A model generated the notes under the pieces. It worked only from the letters and a program-made list of their open reading frames with translations. It did not search any database and was not told where the DNA came from. Shown here piece after piece: positions 1 through 5,933 of a stretch of 8,492 bases of DNA. The stretch is from an uncultured Burkholderiales bacterium. Lineage in GTDB: Bacteria; Pseudomonadota; Gammaproteobacteria; Burkholderiales; Thiobacillaceae. The position numbers and the translations under genes were made by a program. The DNA lies in NCBI GenBank assembly GCA_937925755.1, contig CALAMX010000167.1, positions 1-8,492 of the forward strand, written 5' to 3'. How positions within the stretch are numbered: position 1 is the first letter of the stretch; each line of letters starts with the position of its first letter.

Positions 1-357
1 CGCCATGTCGATGGCACGGTCCTCGCCGTCTGCCTCGATCACCACGCACAGGTCCTTCAGTCCCGAAGGATGCGGCACCGGCCTAGGCTCCACGGCGATG
101 ACCCGACCCGAGGTGGGGGCATGCACCCCGACCGAGACGTAACCCTGGGGCGCGCCGATCATCTGTCCGCGCAGGACCTGTTGGCCGACCTGCACCACGG
201 GACGGGCCGGTTCCCCAATGTGCTGGCGCAGCGGCACTACATAGAGGGGCAAAAGCGGCATGGTCGCGATCGGCCGGCCGGCAGACTCGGCCTTGTGTCC
301 CTCAGGGTGCACCCCCCCAGGAAAGCGGTACAGCTTTCTGCCGCGCGCCGTGCTCAT
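1..357 (-). CDS. rnfC: RnfC, ion-translocating Rnf complex subunit C (N-terminal part, truncated by window edge)
   Basis: Only the first 119 codons are present; the frame is open to the window edge, so the rest lies outside. The protein begins MSTARGRKLYRF and carries the RnfC signature GGVHP (residues 14-18) followed by HK. Further on come PLRQHIG, a VGQQVLRGQ segment, VHAPTSG and HPSGL, all typical of the N-terminal barrel-sandwich part of RnfC/RsxC. The NADH/FMN-binding 51K-like domain and the two 4Fe-4S motifs known for the family lie beyond the window. RnfC is the peripheral cytoplasmic subunit that takes electrons from, or gives them to, NADH in the Rnf complex. The start ATG overlaps the rnfB stop in an ATGA arrangement and is preceded by an AGAGG ribosome binding site inside the rnfB end, so the two are probably translationally coupled. 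The start is secure; the gene's integrity cannot be judged here. Confidence 0.95.
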   Translation of the reverse strand, partial: MSTARGRKLYRFPGGVHPEGHKAESAGRPIATMPLLPLYVVPLRQHIGEPARPVVQVGQQVLRGQMIGAPQGYVSVGVHAPTSGRVIAVEPRPVPHPSGLKDLCVVIEADGEDRAIDMA

Positions 358-902
358 GCCGCCCTCTTGAGCGAGATATACGGATAGCGCCATTTCCAGT
401 TGCTCACGTCCTCCTTGATGACCTCCATGTGGATGCAGTCCACCGGGCAGGGCGCCACACATAGCTCGCAACCCGTGCACAATTCCGGGATCACGGTGTG
501 CATCTGCTTGGCGGCGCCGACGATGGCATCCACCGGGCAGGCCTGGATACAGAGGGTGCAACCGATGCAAAGGTTTTCGTCGATCACCGCCACGCTCTTG
601 GGCTTGTGCGCAAGCCCCGCATCGAGGGGCTTGGGTTCCACGCCCAGCAGCTCGGCCAGCCGCTTTACCCCGTCCTCACCGCCGGGGGGACAGCGGTTGA
701 TGTCGGCCTCGCCCTTGGCGATCGCCTCGGCATAAGGCTTACAGCCCGGATAACCGCACTGGCCGCACTGGGTCTGCGGCAGGATGGCGTCGATCTTTTC
801 GACCAGGGGGTCTTCCTCGACGCGAAAGCGGACGGCCGCCCAGCCCAAGATGCTGCCTAGGACCAGGGCGATGCCTGACATGACGAGGATGGCCGCTAGC
901 AT
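354..902 (-). CDS. rnfB: RnfB, Fe-S subunit of the Rnf electron transport complex
   Basis: The 182-residue protein has the usual RnfB/RsxB length and layout. A single N-terminal membrane helix covers about residues 3-25. A 4Fe-4S domain follows with C46, C49, C54 and C71 (CGQCGYPGC motif). Two ferredoxin-like 4Fe-4S motifs come next: C112/C115/C118/C122 (CIGCTLCIQACP) and C142/C145/C148/C152 (CTGCELCVAPCP). By family knowledge RnfB passes electrons between ferredoxin and the membrane subunits at the cytoplasmic face of the inner membrane. All 12 expected cluster ligands are present, so it should be functional. The start ATG has GAGG about 7 nt upstream. The gene follows rnfA by 25 nt, and its stop overlaps the rnfC start. 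Gene order rnfA-rnfB-rnfC matches the common gammaproteobacterial operon. Confidence 0.97.
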   Translation of the reverse strand: MLAAILVMSGIALVLGSILGWAAVRFRVEEDPLVEKIDAILPQTQCGQCGYPGCKPYAEAIAKGEADINRCPPGGEDGVKRLAELLGVEPKPLDAGLAHKPKSVAVIDENLCIGCTLCIQACPVDAIVGAAKQMHTVIPELCTGCELCVAPCPVDCIHMEVIKEDVSNWKWRYPYISLKRAA

Positions 903-931
903 GCGCTGACCTCGCGCATCGAGTCGCTCAT
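896..931 (-). other. 11-codon coupling ORF bridging rnfA stop and rnfB start
   Basis: An ATG at 931-929 overlaps the rnfA stop (ATGA) and opens an 11-codon frame reading MSDSMREVSAC. It ends with TAG at 898-896, just inside rnfB and past the rnfB ATG at 902-900. Ribosomes finishing rnfA could re-initiate here and terminate over the rnfB start. This is visible in sequence, but that it is translated is only an inference. Confidence 0.25.
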
Positions 932-1503
932 TTGATCAAGCCCACAAAACCCATGAAGGCCAGGCTCATCAGTCCCGCCGTGATGAGGGCGATGCTGGTG
1001 CCGCGGAAGGGCAGCGGCACGTCGGCCGCCTCGAGCCGCTCGCGGATGGCGGCGAACAACACCAGCACCAGGGTAAATCCCAGCGCTCCGCCCATGCCGA
1101 AGAACAGTGACTCCACGAAGTTGTGACCTGCCTGCACGTTGAGCAGCGGGATGCCCAACACGGCGCAGTTGGTGGTGATCAGCGGCAGATAGATGCCCAA
1201 GACGCGGAACAGCACCGGCGAGGTCTTCTTGATGAACATCTCGGTGAAGCCGACGATACCCGCGATCACCACGATGAACGATAAGGTGCGTAGATAGGCG
1301 AGCTCGGTGCCCAGCACATGGGTGTTGAGCAAATAACTCAACCCCGAGGCCAGGGTGAGCACGAAGGTGGTGGCCGCCCCCATGCCCAGCGAGGTCTCCA
1401 GCTTGCGCGACACCCCCATGAACGGGCACAGACCCAGCATCTTGGCCATGACGATGTTGTTGACGAACACCGTGCCGAGGAGGATGAGCAGATAGTCTTG
1501 CAT
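928..1503 (-). CDS. rnfA: RnfA, integral membrane subunit of the Rnf complex
   Basis: The 191-residue, very hydrophobic protein with about six membrane helices matches RnfA/RsxA over its whole length. It has the conserved start MQDYLLILLGTVFVNN, the GLCPFMG motif with C26, KTSPVL, and LPLITTNCAVLG with C113. It ends in the conserved stretch FRG...ALITAGLMSLAFMGF. In structures of Rnf and the related Nqr complex, cysteines in these two positions of the paired subunits (RnfA/RnfE, NqrE/NqrD) hold a [2Fe-2S] cluster inside the membrane; both are present here. The start agrees with E. coli RsxA (MTDYLL), although no good Shine-Dalgarno precedes it: the leader just before the ATG is GCGCGCGCC. It is the first gene of the rnf operon, with a candidate promoter directly upstream. 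Confidence 0.97.
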   Translation of the reverse strand: MQDYLLILLGTVFVNNIVMAKMLGLCPFMGVSRKLETSLGMGAATTFVLTLASGLSYLLNTHVLGTELAYLRTLSFIVVIAGIVGFTEMFIKKTSPVLFRVLGIYLPLITTNCAVLGIPLLNVQAGHNFVESLFFGMGGALGFTLVLVLFAAIRERLEAADVPLPFRGTSIALITAGLMSLAFMGFVGLIK

Positions 1504-1523
1504 GGCGCGCGCAAATTCGTCTG

Positions 1524-1553
1524 ATTATGTAGGAGCGTGCGTCGCCCTTACAA
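1524..1553 (-). promoter_or_regulatory. Candidate sigma70 promoter for the rnf operon
   Basis: On the minus strand TTGTAA (1553-1548, 4 of 6 to the -35 consensus) is separated by 18 nt from CATAAT (1529-1524, 5 of 6 to TATAAT). Transcription would begin around 1517, giving a leader of only about 14 nt before the rnfA ATG at 1503. That agrees with the lack of a Shine-Dalgarno sequence there. It lies in the 98-bp gap between the DUF2784 gene and rnfA. No clear terminator was seen in this gap; a 6-bp inverted repeat (GGCGAG/CTCGCC, 1589-1614) overlaps the DUF2784 stop but has no T tract. Confidence 0.4.
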
Positions 1554-1601
1554 CCCTCGGAACAGCGAGACTATGCGTTCGAGCGGGCGAGAAATCGGGG
1601 T

Positions 1602-1973
1602 TCAGCTCGCCTGTGATCTGGCTCGGTACAAGAGCAGGCCGTAGATCGCGAGATTGATCACCACCAGGGCTAGGCCAAGCATGATTTGCACATTGCGGGT
1701 CAAGCCATCGGGATAGATTGCGGCCAGCAGGTAATGTTGAATGAAATCACCGTCATAGCCCGCCTGCCCGGCGAGCCGACGGTAGTGATTCTCCCAAGGG
1801 GTCAGCGGGCAGATCCAGCCCATCAGCTCGACCATCACCCCCCAGGCCACGCAGGGGAGGTGCAGCCAGGCCAGGCGCGGCCAGCGCAGTACCACCACCC
1901 CACCCAGGGCGACGAAGAGGATGAAGGCGAAGTGGGCGAGGAGGATCAGGTCAGCGAGCCAGCCGTAGAGCAT
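1602..1973 (-). CDS. DUF2784 family inner-membrane protein
   Basis: A 123-residue small membrane protein with three likely helices: about residues 5-29, 37-55 and 97-116. It carries the hallmarks of the DUF2784 family: an AD...AHF start (H14), a WLHLP segment, WGVMVELMGWICPLTPWE (about 44-61), an FIQHYL stretch, YP at 87-88, and a late asparagine (N107) in the last helix. The function of the family is unknown to me. The gene lies 17 nt downstream of the CDGSH gene, with only a weak AGG-type ribosome binding site, so it is probably cotranscribed with it and perhaps translationally dependent. The last residues (RARSQAS) form a short polar tail. Length is normal for the family. The family call is confident; no role is proposed. 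Confidence 0.88.
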   Translation of the reverse strand: MLYGWLADLILLAHFAFILFVALGGVVVLRWPRLAWLHLPCVAWGVMVELMGWICPLTPWENHYRRLAGQAGYDGDFIQHYLLAAIYPDGLTRNVQIMLGLALVVINLAIYGLLLYRARSQAS

Positions 1974-1990
1974 GGCCGCCTGCGCCGGGA

Positions 1991-2230
1991 TCAGTCCAGC
2001 AGCTCGTGGGCGCCGTCACAGAAGGGCGGATTGGCGGTGTGCTTGCAGGCACATAGCCAATAGCTGCCTTCCTCCTCGACCTTGAAGGCGATGGGCTCGA
2101 TGCCTGTGCCGGCGTGCGAGCCGTCGCAGAAGGGTTGAGTCTTGGAGCGGCCACAGGCGCACCACCAGTACTCACCGGGTTTGAGTTGGGCCTCTATGGG
2201 GGTCTTGCCGGCGACGACGGGTTCGCTCAT
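1991..2230 (-). CDS. Double CDGSH-type [2Fe-2S] iron-sulfur protein
   Basis: The 79-residue protein holds two CDGSH zinc-finger-like motifs of the form C-x-C-x2-[ST]-x3-P-x-C-D-G-x-H. The first uses C24, C26, C35 and H39 (FCDGSH); the second uses C60, C62, C71 and H75 (FCDGAH). In this family each motif binds a redox-active [2Fe-2S] cluster through three Cys and one His. A tandem pair in a single chain resembles CISD3/MiNT-like proteins, which fold without needing a dimer. No membrane segment or signal peptide is visible, so it is likely cytoplasmic. The ATG at 2230 is set by a GAGGAG ribosome binding site 9 nt upstream; the much longer frame running through it to about 2746 is an ald shadow. 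It is followed closely by the DUF2784 gene. The exact electron partner is unknown. Confidence 0.93.
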   Translation of the reverse strand: MSEPVVAGKTPIEAQLKPGEYWWCACGRSKTQPFCDGSHAGTGIEPIAFKVEEEGSYWLCACKHTANPPFCDGAHELLD

Positions 2231-2239
2231 GTCGATGTG

Positions 2240-2245
2240 CTCCTC
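2240..2245 (-). promoter_or_regulatory. Ribosome binding site of the CDGSH gene
   Basis: GAGGAG on the minus strand ends 9 nt before the ATG at 2230. It is one of the few strong Shine-Dalgarno sites in the window and fixes the start of the short gene against the long open frame running through it. A TAAAAT hexamer at 2292-2287 could be a -10 element for this gene, but no fitting -35 was seen. Confidence 0.65.
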
Positions 2246-2264
2246 GGTAGGGTTGAAGTTGGAC

Positions 2265-2280
2265 GCCGTCGGCCGACGGC
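2265..2280. repeat. 16-bp perfect palindrome upstream of the CDGSH gene
   Basis: GCCGTCGGCCGACGGC reads identically on both strands. It lies 35-50 bp before the CDGSH start codon, between ald and that gene. It could be a dimeric-repressor operator or a GC-rich hairpin in the leader. No T tract follows on either strand, so it is not a standard intrinsic terminator. Confidence 0.5.
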
Positions 2281-2290
2281 AAGCCGATTT

Positions 2291-2313
2291 TACCCGATTG
2301 TGGTTGTCGGGTA
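2291..2313 (-). terminator. Stem-loop directly after the ald stop codon (possible terminator or attenuating hairpin)
   Basis: An inverted repeat, TACCCGA / 9-nt loop / TCGGGTA, begins immediately after the ald TAA. The 7-bp stem could end ald transcription or protect the 3' end of the message. The bases that follow on the minus strand are AAATCGG, so the U tract of a textbook terminator is missing. Confidence in termination is therefore low, although the inverted repeat itself is certain. Confidence 0.35.
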
Positions 2314-3423
2314 TTAGGGCAGGAGCTGGCGCCAATCCGCGAGCGGCAGGCTCATGTCCTGGGCGAGGCCCGGATGGATGACCTGGCCGCCGGCCAGGTT
2401 GAGGCCCAGGGCGAAACCGGGGTCGTTCTCGAAGGCCACGCGCGGCCCGGCGGCCAGCCGCAGGAGGTAGGGCAGGGTGGCCTCGGCCAGGGCCAGGGTG
2501 CTGGAGCGGGCCACGCCGCCAGGCATGTTGGCGACACAATAGTGCACCACGCCCTCCTCGACATAGAACGGGTCGGCATGGGTAGTGGGGCGCGAGGTCT
2601 CGGCGATGCCGCCTTGGTCGATCGACACGTCCACCAGGGCGGCGCCGTCCGGCATGCGCTTGAGCAGCGTGCGGCTGATCAGCTTGGGCGGGCGCCGGCC
2701 ATGCACGTAGACCGCGCCGATCACGAGATCGGCCTCGACCAGGCATTCCTCGACATTGGTGAGGTTGGAAAAGCGCGTCTTCAGGCGGCCGCCGTAGAGG
2801 TCGTCGTAGTGCTGGAGCTTGTCAGGGTTGCGTTCGAGCAGGGTGACATCCGCGCCCAGGCCGATGGCGATGCGCACGGCGTTGGCGCCCACCTGGCCGC
2901 CGCCGATGACGACCACTCGACCGGGAGGTACACCGGGCACGCCGGAGAGCAAGACGCCGCGGCCACCGTTTTTCATCTCCAGGGCCTGCATGCCGGCCTG
3001 GATGGCCATGCGGCCGGCGATCTGCGACATCGGCGCGAGCAGCGGTGTAGCCCCGCGTGCGTCCTCAACGGTCTCGAAGGCGATGGCGATTACCCCCCGC
3101 TCGACGAGGGCGCGGGCCAGATCGGGGGCCGCGGCCAGGTGCAGATAGCAGAACAGGAATTGCCCGGCGCGTAGCAGCGGGAGCTCCTCACCCTGTGGCT
3201 CCTTGACCTTGAAGACGATCTCGGCGGTGTAGACGGCCGCGGCGTCCGGCACCAGGCGCGCCCCCGCAGCCTCATAGGCGGTGTCGGGAAAACCGATGGC
3301 GGCACCGGCCCCGCTTTGCAGCAAGACCTCGTGGCCCGCCCGGGTGAGCTCGGCCACCCCGGCCGGCGTGGCAGCGACGCGGTACTCCTGGGGTTTGATC
3401 TCCTTGGGAATGCCGATCCGCAT
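2314..3423 (-). CDS. ald: Alanine dehydrogenase (NAD-dependent)
   Basis: The 369-residue protein fits the 360-378 residues usual for Ald, which reversibly deaminates L-alanine to pyruvate and ammonia with NAD. It starts MRIGIPKEIK, with R15, K74 in VKEP and H95 in CYLHL matching the pyruvate-binding/catalytic residues of the family. It also has D269 in VDVSIDQGG, the other catalytic acid. The Rossmann motif is GGGQVG (174-179), and the acidic residue at the end of the next strand is E197 (LLERN), where many Ald proteins have Asp; either favours NAD over NADP. Later segments (HYCVANMPGGVARSST, ALAEATLPYL) are also typical. An in-frame GTG at 3447 would add eight residues, but the ATG at 3423 matches the conserved family start and is preferred; neither has a clear ribosome binding site. 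The gene stands 75 nt after pyrD. Soluble cytoplasmic enzyme, expected to be functional. Confidence 0.95.
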   Translation of the reverse strand: MRIGIPKEIKPQEYRVAATPAGVAELTRAGHEVLLQSGAGAAIGFPDTAYEAAGARLVPDAAAVYTAEIVFKVKEPQGEELPLLRAGQFLFCYLHLAAAPDLARALVERGVIAIAFETVEDARGATPLLAPMSQIAGRMAIQAGMQALEMKNGGRGVLLSGVPGVPPGRVVVIGGGQVGANAVRIAIGLGADVTLLERNPDKLQHYDDLYGGRLKTRFSNLTNVEECLVEADLVIGAVYVHGRRPPKLISRTLLKRMPDGAALVDVSIDQGGIAETSRPTTHADPFYVEEGVVHYCVANMPGGVARSSTLALAEATLPYLLRLAAGPRVAFENDPGFALGLNLAGGQVIHPGLAQDMSLPLADWRQLLP

Positions 3424-3432
3424 TTCAGAAGA

Positions 3433-3444
3433 TTCAGGACTGAA
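3433..3444. promoter_or_regulatory. Small inverted repeat just upstream of ald
   Basis: TTCAG-GA-CTGAA forms a 5+5 inverted repeat ending 10 bp before the ald ATG, with a palindromic CACGTG directly beside it (3445-3450). Ald genes in other bacteria are often controlled by Lrp/AsnC-type regulators, so an operator is possible. The repeat is short and could be chance. Confidence 0.2.
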
Positions 3445-3498
3445 CACGTGGGACGGCCATTTTCCGCCGGTGCCTGTCGCGGCGCAAATGTCGTCTGC

Positions 3499-4533
3499 CT
3501 ATCGTGCCCTATTCCAAGTCCGAAGTGCTTCTACGACTTCGCGTATCAAGGCAGGACCACGGTAGATCAGACCGGTATAGAGTTGCACGAGGCTCGCCCC
3601 GGCGGCGACCTTGGCGCGGGCATCCGCCCCGCTCAGGATGCCGCCCACCCCGATCAGGGGGATCTCGCCCTGCAGCGCAGTGTGAAAGGCCGCGAGTACC
3701 CGCGTCGAGACCTCGCGCAGAGGGGCGCCGGAGAGCCCGCCGGCCTCTTGACCATGGGGTAGGTGCTCGACGCCGGTGCGCGACACGGTGGTGTTGGTGG
3801 CGATGACGGCATCCACACGGTGTCTGCGGAAGCGATCGGCCATGGCCCGGATCTGCTCGGTATCGAGGTCGGGGGCGACCTTGACCGCCACCGGGGTGTA
3901 TTTGCCATGCTGGTCGGCGAGCCGCTGCTGGGCGGCCTTGATGCGGCCGAGCAGGGCATCCAGCTCGCTGCTGCCCTGCAGGCTGCGTAGCTCGCGGGTG
4001 TTGGGGGAGGAGATGTTCAGGGTGAGGAAGGCGACCCGCGCATAGAGTCTGTCCATGCAGTACAAGTAATCGTCCGCGGCCCGCTCTATGGGGGTGTCGG
4101 AGTTCTTGCCCAGGTTCACCCCCAGGATGCCGCGCCAGGTGCTGCGTTCCAGGTTGGCCAGCAGATGGTCCACACCCAGGTTGTTGAAGCCCATGCGGTT
4201 GATGATGGCCTGCGCCTGCGGCAGCCGGAAAACGCGTGGCTTGGGGTTACCCGGCTGCGGGCGCGGAGTGACCGCCCCGACCTCGATGAAACCGAACCCC
4301 AGCGACGCCCAGGCGTCGATGGCCTCACCGTTTTTGTCCAGCCCGGCGGCGAGCCCCACCGGGTTGGGGAAGTCCAGTCCCATCACCCGCATGGGTAGCG
4401 GCATCACCTTCGGCGCAATCAACTCGATCAGGCCTAGACGTGCGAGCCTCGCCAGGGCGGACAGGGTCAAGTCATGCGCGGTCTCGGGTTCGAGCCGAAA
4501 GAGCAGGGGGCGCAGCAGGGGGTAGAGATCCAT
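3499..4533 (-). CDS. pyrD: Dihydroorotate dehydrogenase, class 2 (quinone-dependent)
   Basis: PyrD oxidises dihydroorotate to orotate in pyrimidine synthesis and passes electrons through FMN to membrane quinones. The 344-residue protein has the class 2 N-terminal extension (about residues 1-45: LLRPLLFRLEPETAHD), which forms the helical membrane/quinone-docking region. The FMN barrel follows: LAAGLDKNGE (K67), VTPRPQPGNPKPR, INRMGFNNLG and LGVNLGKN. The catalytic serine sits in NISSPNTR (S175, the same number as in E. coli), and VKVAPDL (K218), ATNTT, GGLSG and LVQLYTGL come after. All key residues are present. The start ATG agrees with E. coli PyrD, although the leader (GATTTTCCCC) has no Shine-Dalgarno. 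It lies 108 nt downstream of the diguanylate cyclase gene and 75 nt before ald. Confidence 0.97.
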   Translation of the reverse strand: MDLYPLLRPLLFRLEPETAHDLTLSALARLARLGLIELIAPKVMPLPMRVMGLDFPNPVGLAAGLDKNGEAIDAWASLGFGFIEVGAVTPRPQPGNPKPRVFRLPQAQAIINRMGFNNLGVDHLLANLERSTWRGILGVNLGKNSDTPIERAADDYLYCMDRLYARVAFLTLNISSPNTRELRSLQGSSELDALLGRIKAAQQRLADQHGKYTPVAVKVAPDLDTEQIRAMADRFRRHRVDAVIATNTTVSRTGVEHLPHGQEAGGLSGAPLREVSTRVLAAFHTALQGEIPLIGVGGILSGADARAKVAAGASLVQLYTGLIYRGPALIREVVEALRTWNRAR

Positions 4534-4641
4534 GGGGAAAATCTTGCAGAGCGGAGAGAGAAAACGGCTGTTGCAGACGGAGTCAGGGTGTACTGTTTCC
4601 GCACATCTCGAATGTCCAGCTTTTTTCTCGCATCTCTTCTC

Positions 4642-5538
4642 TCAAATCTTACCTTCCCACCAGATCTCGATGCGATTACGCCCGTTTTCCTTGGCGCGGA
4701 TGAGGGCGAGGTCGGCATTGGCGATGCTTTCCTCCACTGGCCTCTTGGGATGCATCTCGGTCAGGCCAAAGGAGGCGGTGACCTGGATCACGCGACCGCC
4801 TGGCAGGCGGATGGGCAGGTGCTCCAGCCCATGGCGTATGCGCTCGACGACCTGGGCAGCGTCGTTGAGTGGGGTGCCCGGCAGGCAGATGAGGAATTCC
4901 TCGCCGCCATAGCGGTAGATGGAATCATACTTGCGCAACACCCCAGCGGCGAACTGCATGCCCTGGCGCAGCACCGCGTCGCCGGCCGGGTGCCCGAGCT
5001 CGTCGTTGATGCGCTTGAAGCGGTCGAAGTCCATCAGACAGATTGAGCAGGGTCGCTGTATGCGCAGCATGCGCTCCTGCTCCTCGCGCAGCCGTACGAG
5101 CATACCGCGCCGGGTGGAGCAGCCGGTGAGTGGATCGGTGGTGAGCAGCTCACCGATGATGTCGAGCTGCAGGTTGCGTAGCCGGGTGTTGAGCCGCAGT
5201 GACAGGTCGATACACTGGTCGTAGAGGTCGGGGGCAGGACGCCGTCCCTCGGCCACCTCCAACAGGGCCAAGCGAGCGGCCGTGTGCATGGCTTGCTGGA
5301 TGGCGCCGAGCTCCTGGAAGATGGCGTACTCGGCCAGTGGGTGCGGCTCCCGCGTGTAGTACCACAGGCCGAAGGGCGAGCGCAGATGGGCCTCGGGGTG
5401 AAGGTCGGCGGTGGGCAGATCGGAGCCGCACACTAGGGCGCGGTTCAACTGTTTGAACCAGGCCAGATGCGCCGCGATGATGACCTCCAGTTCCTCGGTC
5501 AATTGCTGGATCTGATCGCGTTCGAGGGGGAGGGGCAT
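4642..5538 (-). CDS. DgcZ-like diguanylate cyclase with CZB-like sensor domain
   Basis: The 298-residue protein resembles E. coli DgcZ (YdeH, about 296 residues) in layout. A helical N-terminal domain (about 8-128) is followed by a GGDEF domain (about 130-295) that makes cyclic di-GMP from GTP. The catalytic domain looks intact: DPLTG at 135-139, metal ligand D170 in MDFDRFKRIND, H183 and D187 in HPAGD, and the active loop RYGGEEF with GGEEF at 211-215. An RxxD inhibitory site (R202-D205) lies exactly five residues before GGEEF, so product inhibition is likely. The N-terminal part aligns with the CZB zinc-binding domain through AHLAWF (H24) and FGLW (56-59). Of the four zinc ligands of DgcZ, only H24 and H85 are kept; the Cys position is S54 and one His is Q81. 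No membrane segment or signal peptide is present. The gene is divergent from the small-protein/ygiQ block. No good ribosome binding site precedes its ATG. Confidence 0.92.
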   Translation of the reverse strand: MPLPLERDQIQQLTEELEVIIAAHLAWFKQLNRALVCGSDLPTADLHPEAHLRSPFGLWYYTREPHPLAEYAIFQELGAIQQAMHTAARLALLEVAEGRRPAPDLYDQCIDLSLRLNTRLRNLQLDIIGELLTTDPLTGCSTRRGMLVRLREEQERMLRIQRPCSICLMDFDRFKRINDELGHPAGDAVLRQGMQFAAGVLRKYDSIYRYGGEEFLICLPGTPLNDAAQVVERIRHGLEHLPIRLPGGRVIQVTASFGLTEMHPKRPVEESIANADLALIRAKENGRNRIEIWWEGKI

Positions 5539-5685
5539 GCTTGGATGCTACGCTGCGCTCAGGTTGGCGACAATATCGGACTGAGCGACCTGCTGCTTGA
5601 GTGCAACACCGGGCTCTGTCTGCCCCTGGCGGCTGGGCTGGGCGGCCAGTTACAATTTCGATTTCGTAGCTTCCAGACAACCGTC
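5539..5685. promoter_or_regulatory. Divergent intergenic region between the diguanylate cyclase and the small-gene/ygiQ block
   Basis: This 147-bp spacer must hold the promoters for both directions unless the genes are read from further away. On the plus strand TACAAT at 5651-5656 matches the -10 consensus in 5 of 6 positions and would start transcription near 5663, but no convincing -35 lies 16-18 nt upstream. On the minus strand no clear sigma70 pair was found. A direct repeat ATTTCG-ATTTCG occurs at 5655-5666. Confidence 0.35.
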
Positions 5686-5922
5686 ATGACGGCTGCATCC
5701 GCTCACAACGGCGCCACCGGTCAGACCGAGCGGCGTGTGCATCACAAGGTGCGCGAGGTCTTCACCGAGGCCTGTGCCCTCATCGCGCCCGCACTGGCCC
5801 AGGCCGGGGCGCCCGATGCCAGTGTCGCCAACATCCTGCGTCAGCGTTACCCGGAGCTGTCCGCCCTGGAGATCCACGTTTTACTCACCGCCGCGGCCCG
5901 CGCGCGGAGCCGGCAAACCTGA
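5686..5922 (+). CDS. Conserved small protein of unknown function, copy 1 of a tandem pair
   Basis: A 78-residue soluble, mostly helical protein that I do not recognise. After a polar, low-complexity head (residues 1-14) comes ERRVHHKVREVF, then EAC (C30), LIAP, a variable Ala/Gly-rich linker, then ILRQRYPEL and EIHVLLTAA. The same blocks recur in the next gene, which is strong evidence that this is a true coding sequence although it lacks a clear ribosome binding site. H19, H20, C30 and H64 are shared by both copies. No membrane segment or signal peptide is seen. The frame is open much further upstream (to about 5467), but that part is antisense to the cyclase and has no counterpart in copy 2, so the ATG at 5686 is chosen. 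It precedes copy 2 by 11 nt, in a likely operon with ygiQ. Confidence 0.75.
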   Translation: MTAASAHNGATGQTERRVHHKVREVFTEACALIAPALAQAGAPDASVANILRQRYPELSALEIHVLLTAAARARSRQT

Positions 5923-5926
5923 GGTG
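5921..5926 (+). promoter_or_regulatory. Ribosome binding site of small gene copy 2
   Basis: GAGGTG overlaps the TGA stop of copy 1 (5920-5922) and lies 7 nt before a GTG start at 5934. It is well placed and supports both the GTG start and translational coupling of the two copies. Confidence 0.6.
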
Positions 5927-5933
5927 ACCGCGC

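Noticed and set aside
1991..2746. Long minus-strand frame of 251 codons ending in the CDGSH protein
   Set aside because: Only its last 79 codons are real. The rest overlaps ald out of frame and reads as Arg/Pro/His-rich nonsense. The strong ribosome binding site at 2245-2240 marks the true start, so this is not a fusion protein.
2374..3174. Long plus-strand open frame of 266 codons opposite ald
   Set aside because: It is fully antisense to a clear alanine dehydrogenase, its translation is low-complexity and Gly/Ala/His/Gln rich, and it matches no family; GC-rich codon bias explains the open frame.
4610..4630. T-rich tract CTTTTTTCTC as a plus-strand terminator
   Set aside because: The preceding inverted repeat is only 4 bp (ACAT/ATGT), and no plus-strand gene ends near it.
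4583..4633. 16-codon ORF (MREKSWTFEMCGNSTP) between the cyclase and pyrD, as a possible pyrD leader peptide
   Set aside because: It has a purine-rich stretch before the ATG but no terminator/antiterminator structure, no telling codon run and no link to pyrimidine control visible in the sequence.
5467..5685. Upstream extension of small gene copy 1
   Set aside because: This part of the frame overlaps the start of the cyclase on the other strand, has no counterpart in copy 2, and lacks a supporting start signal.
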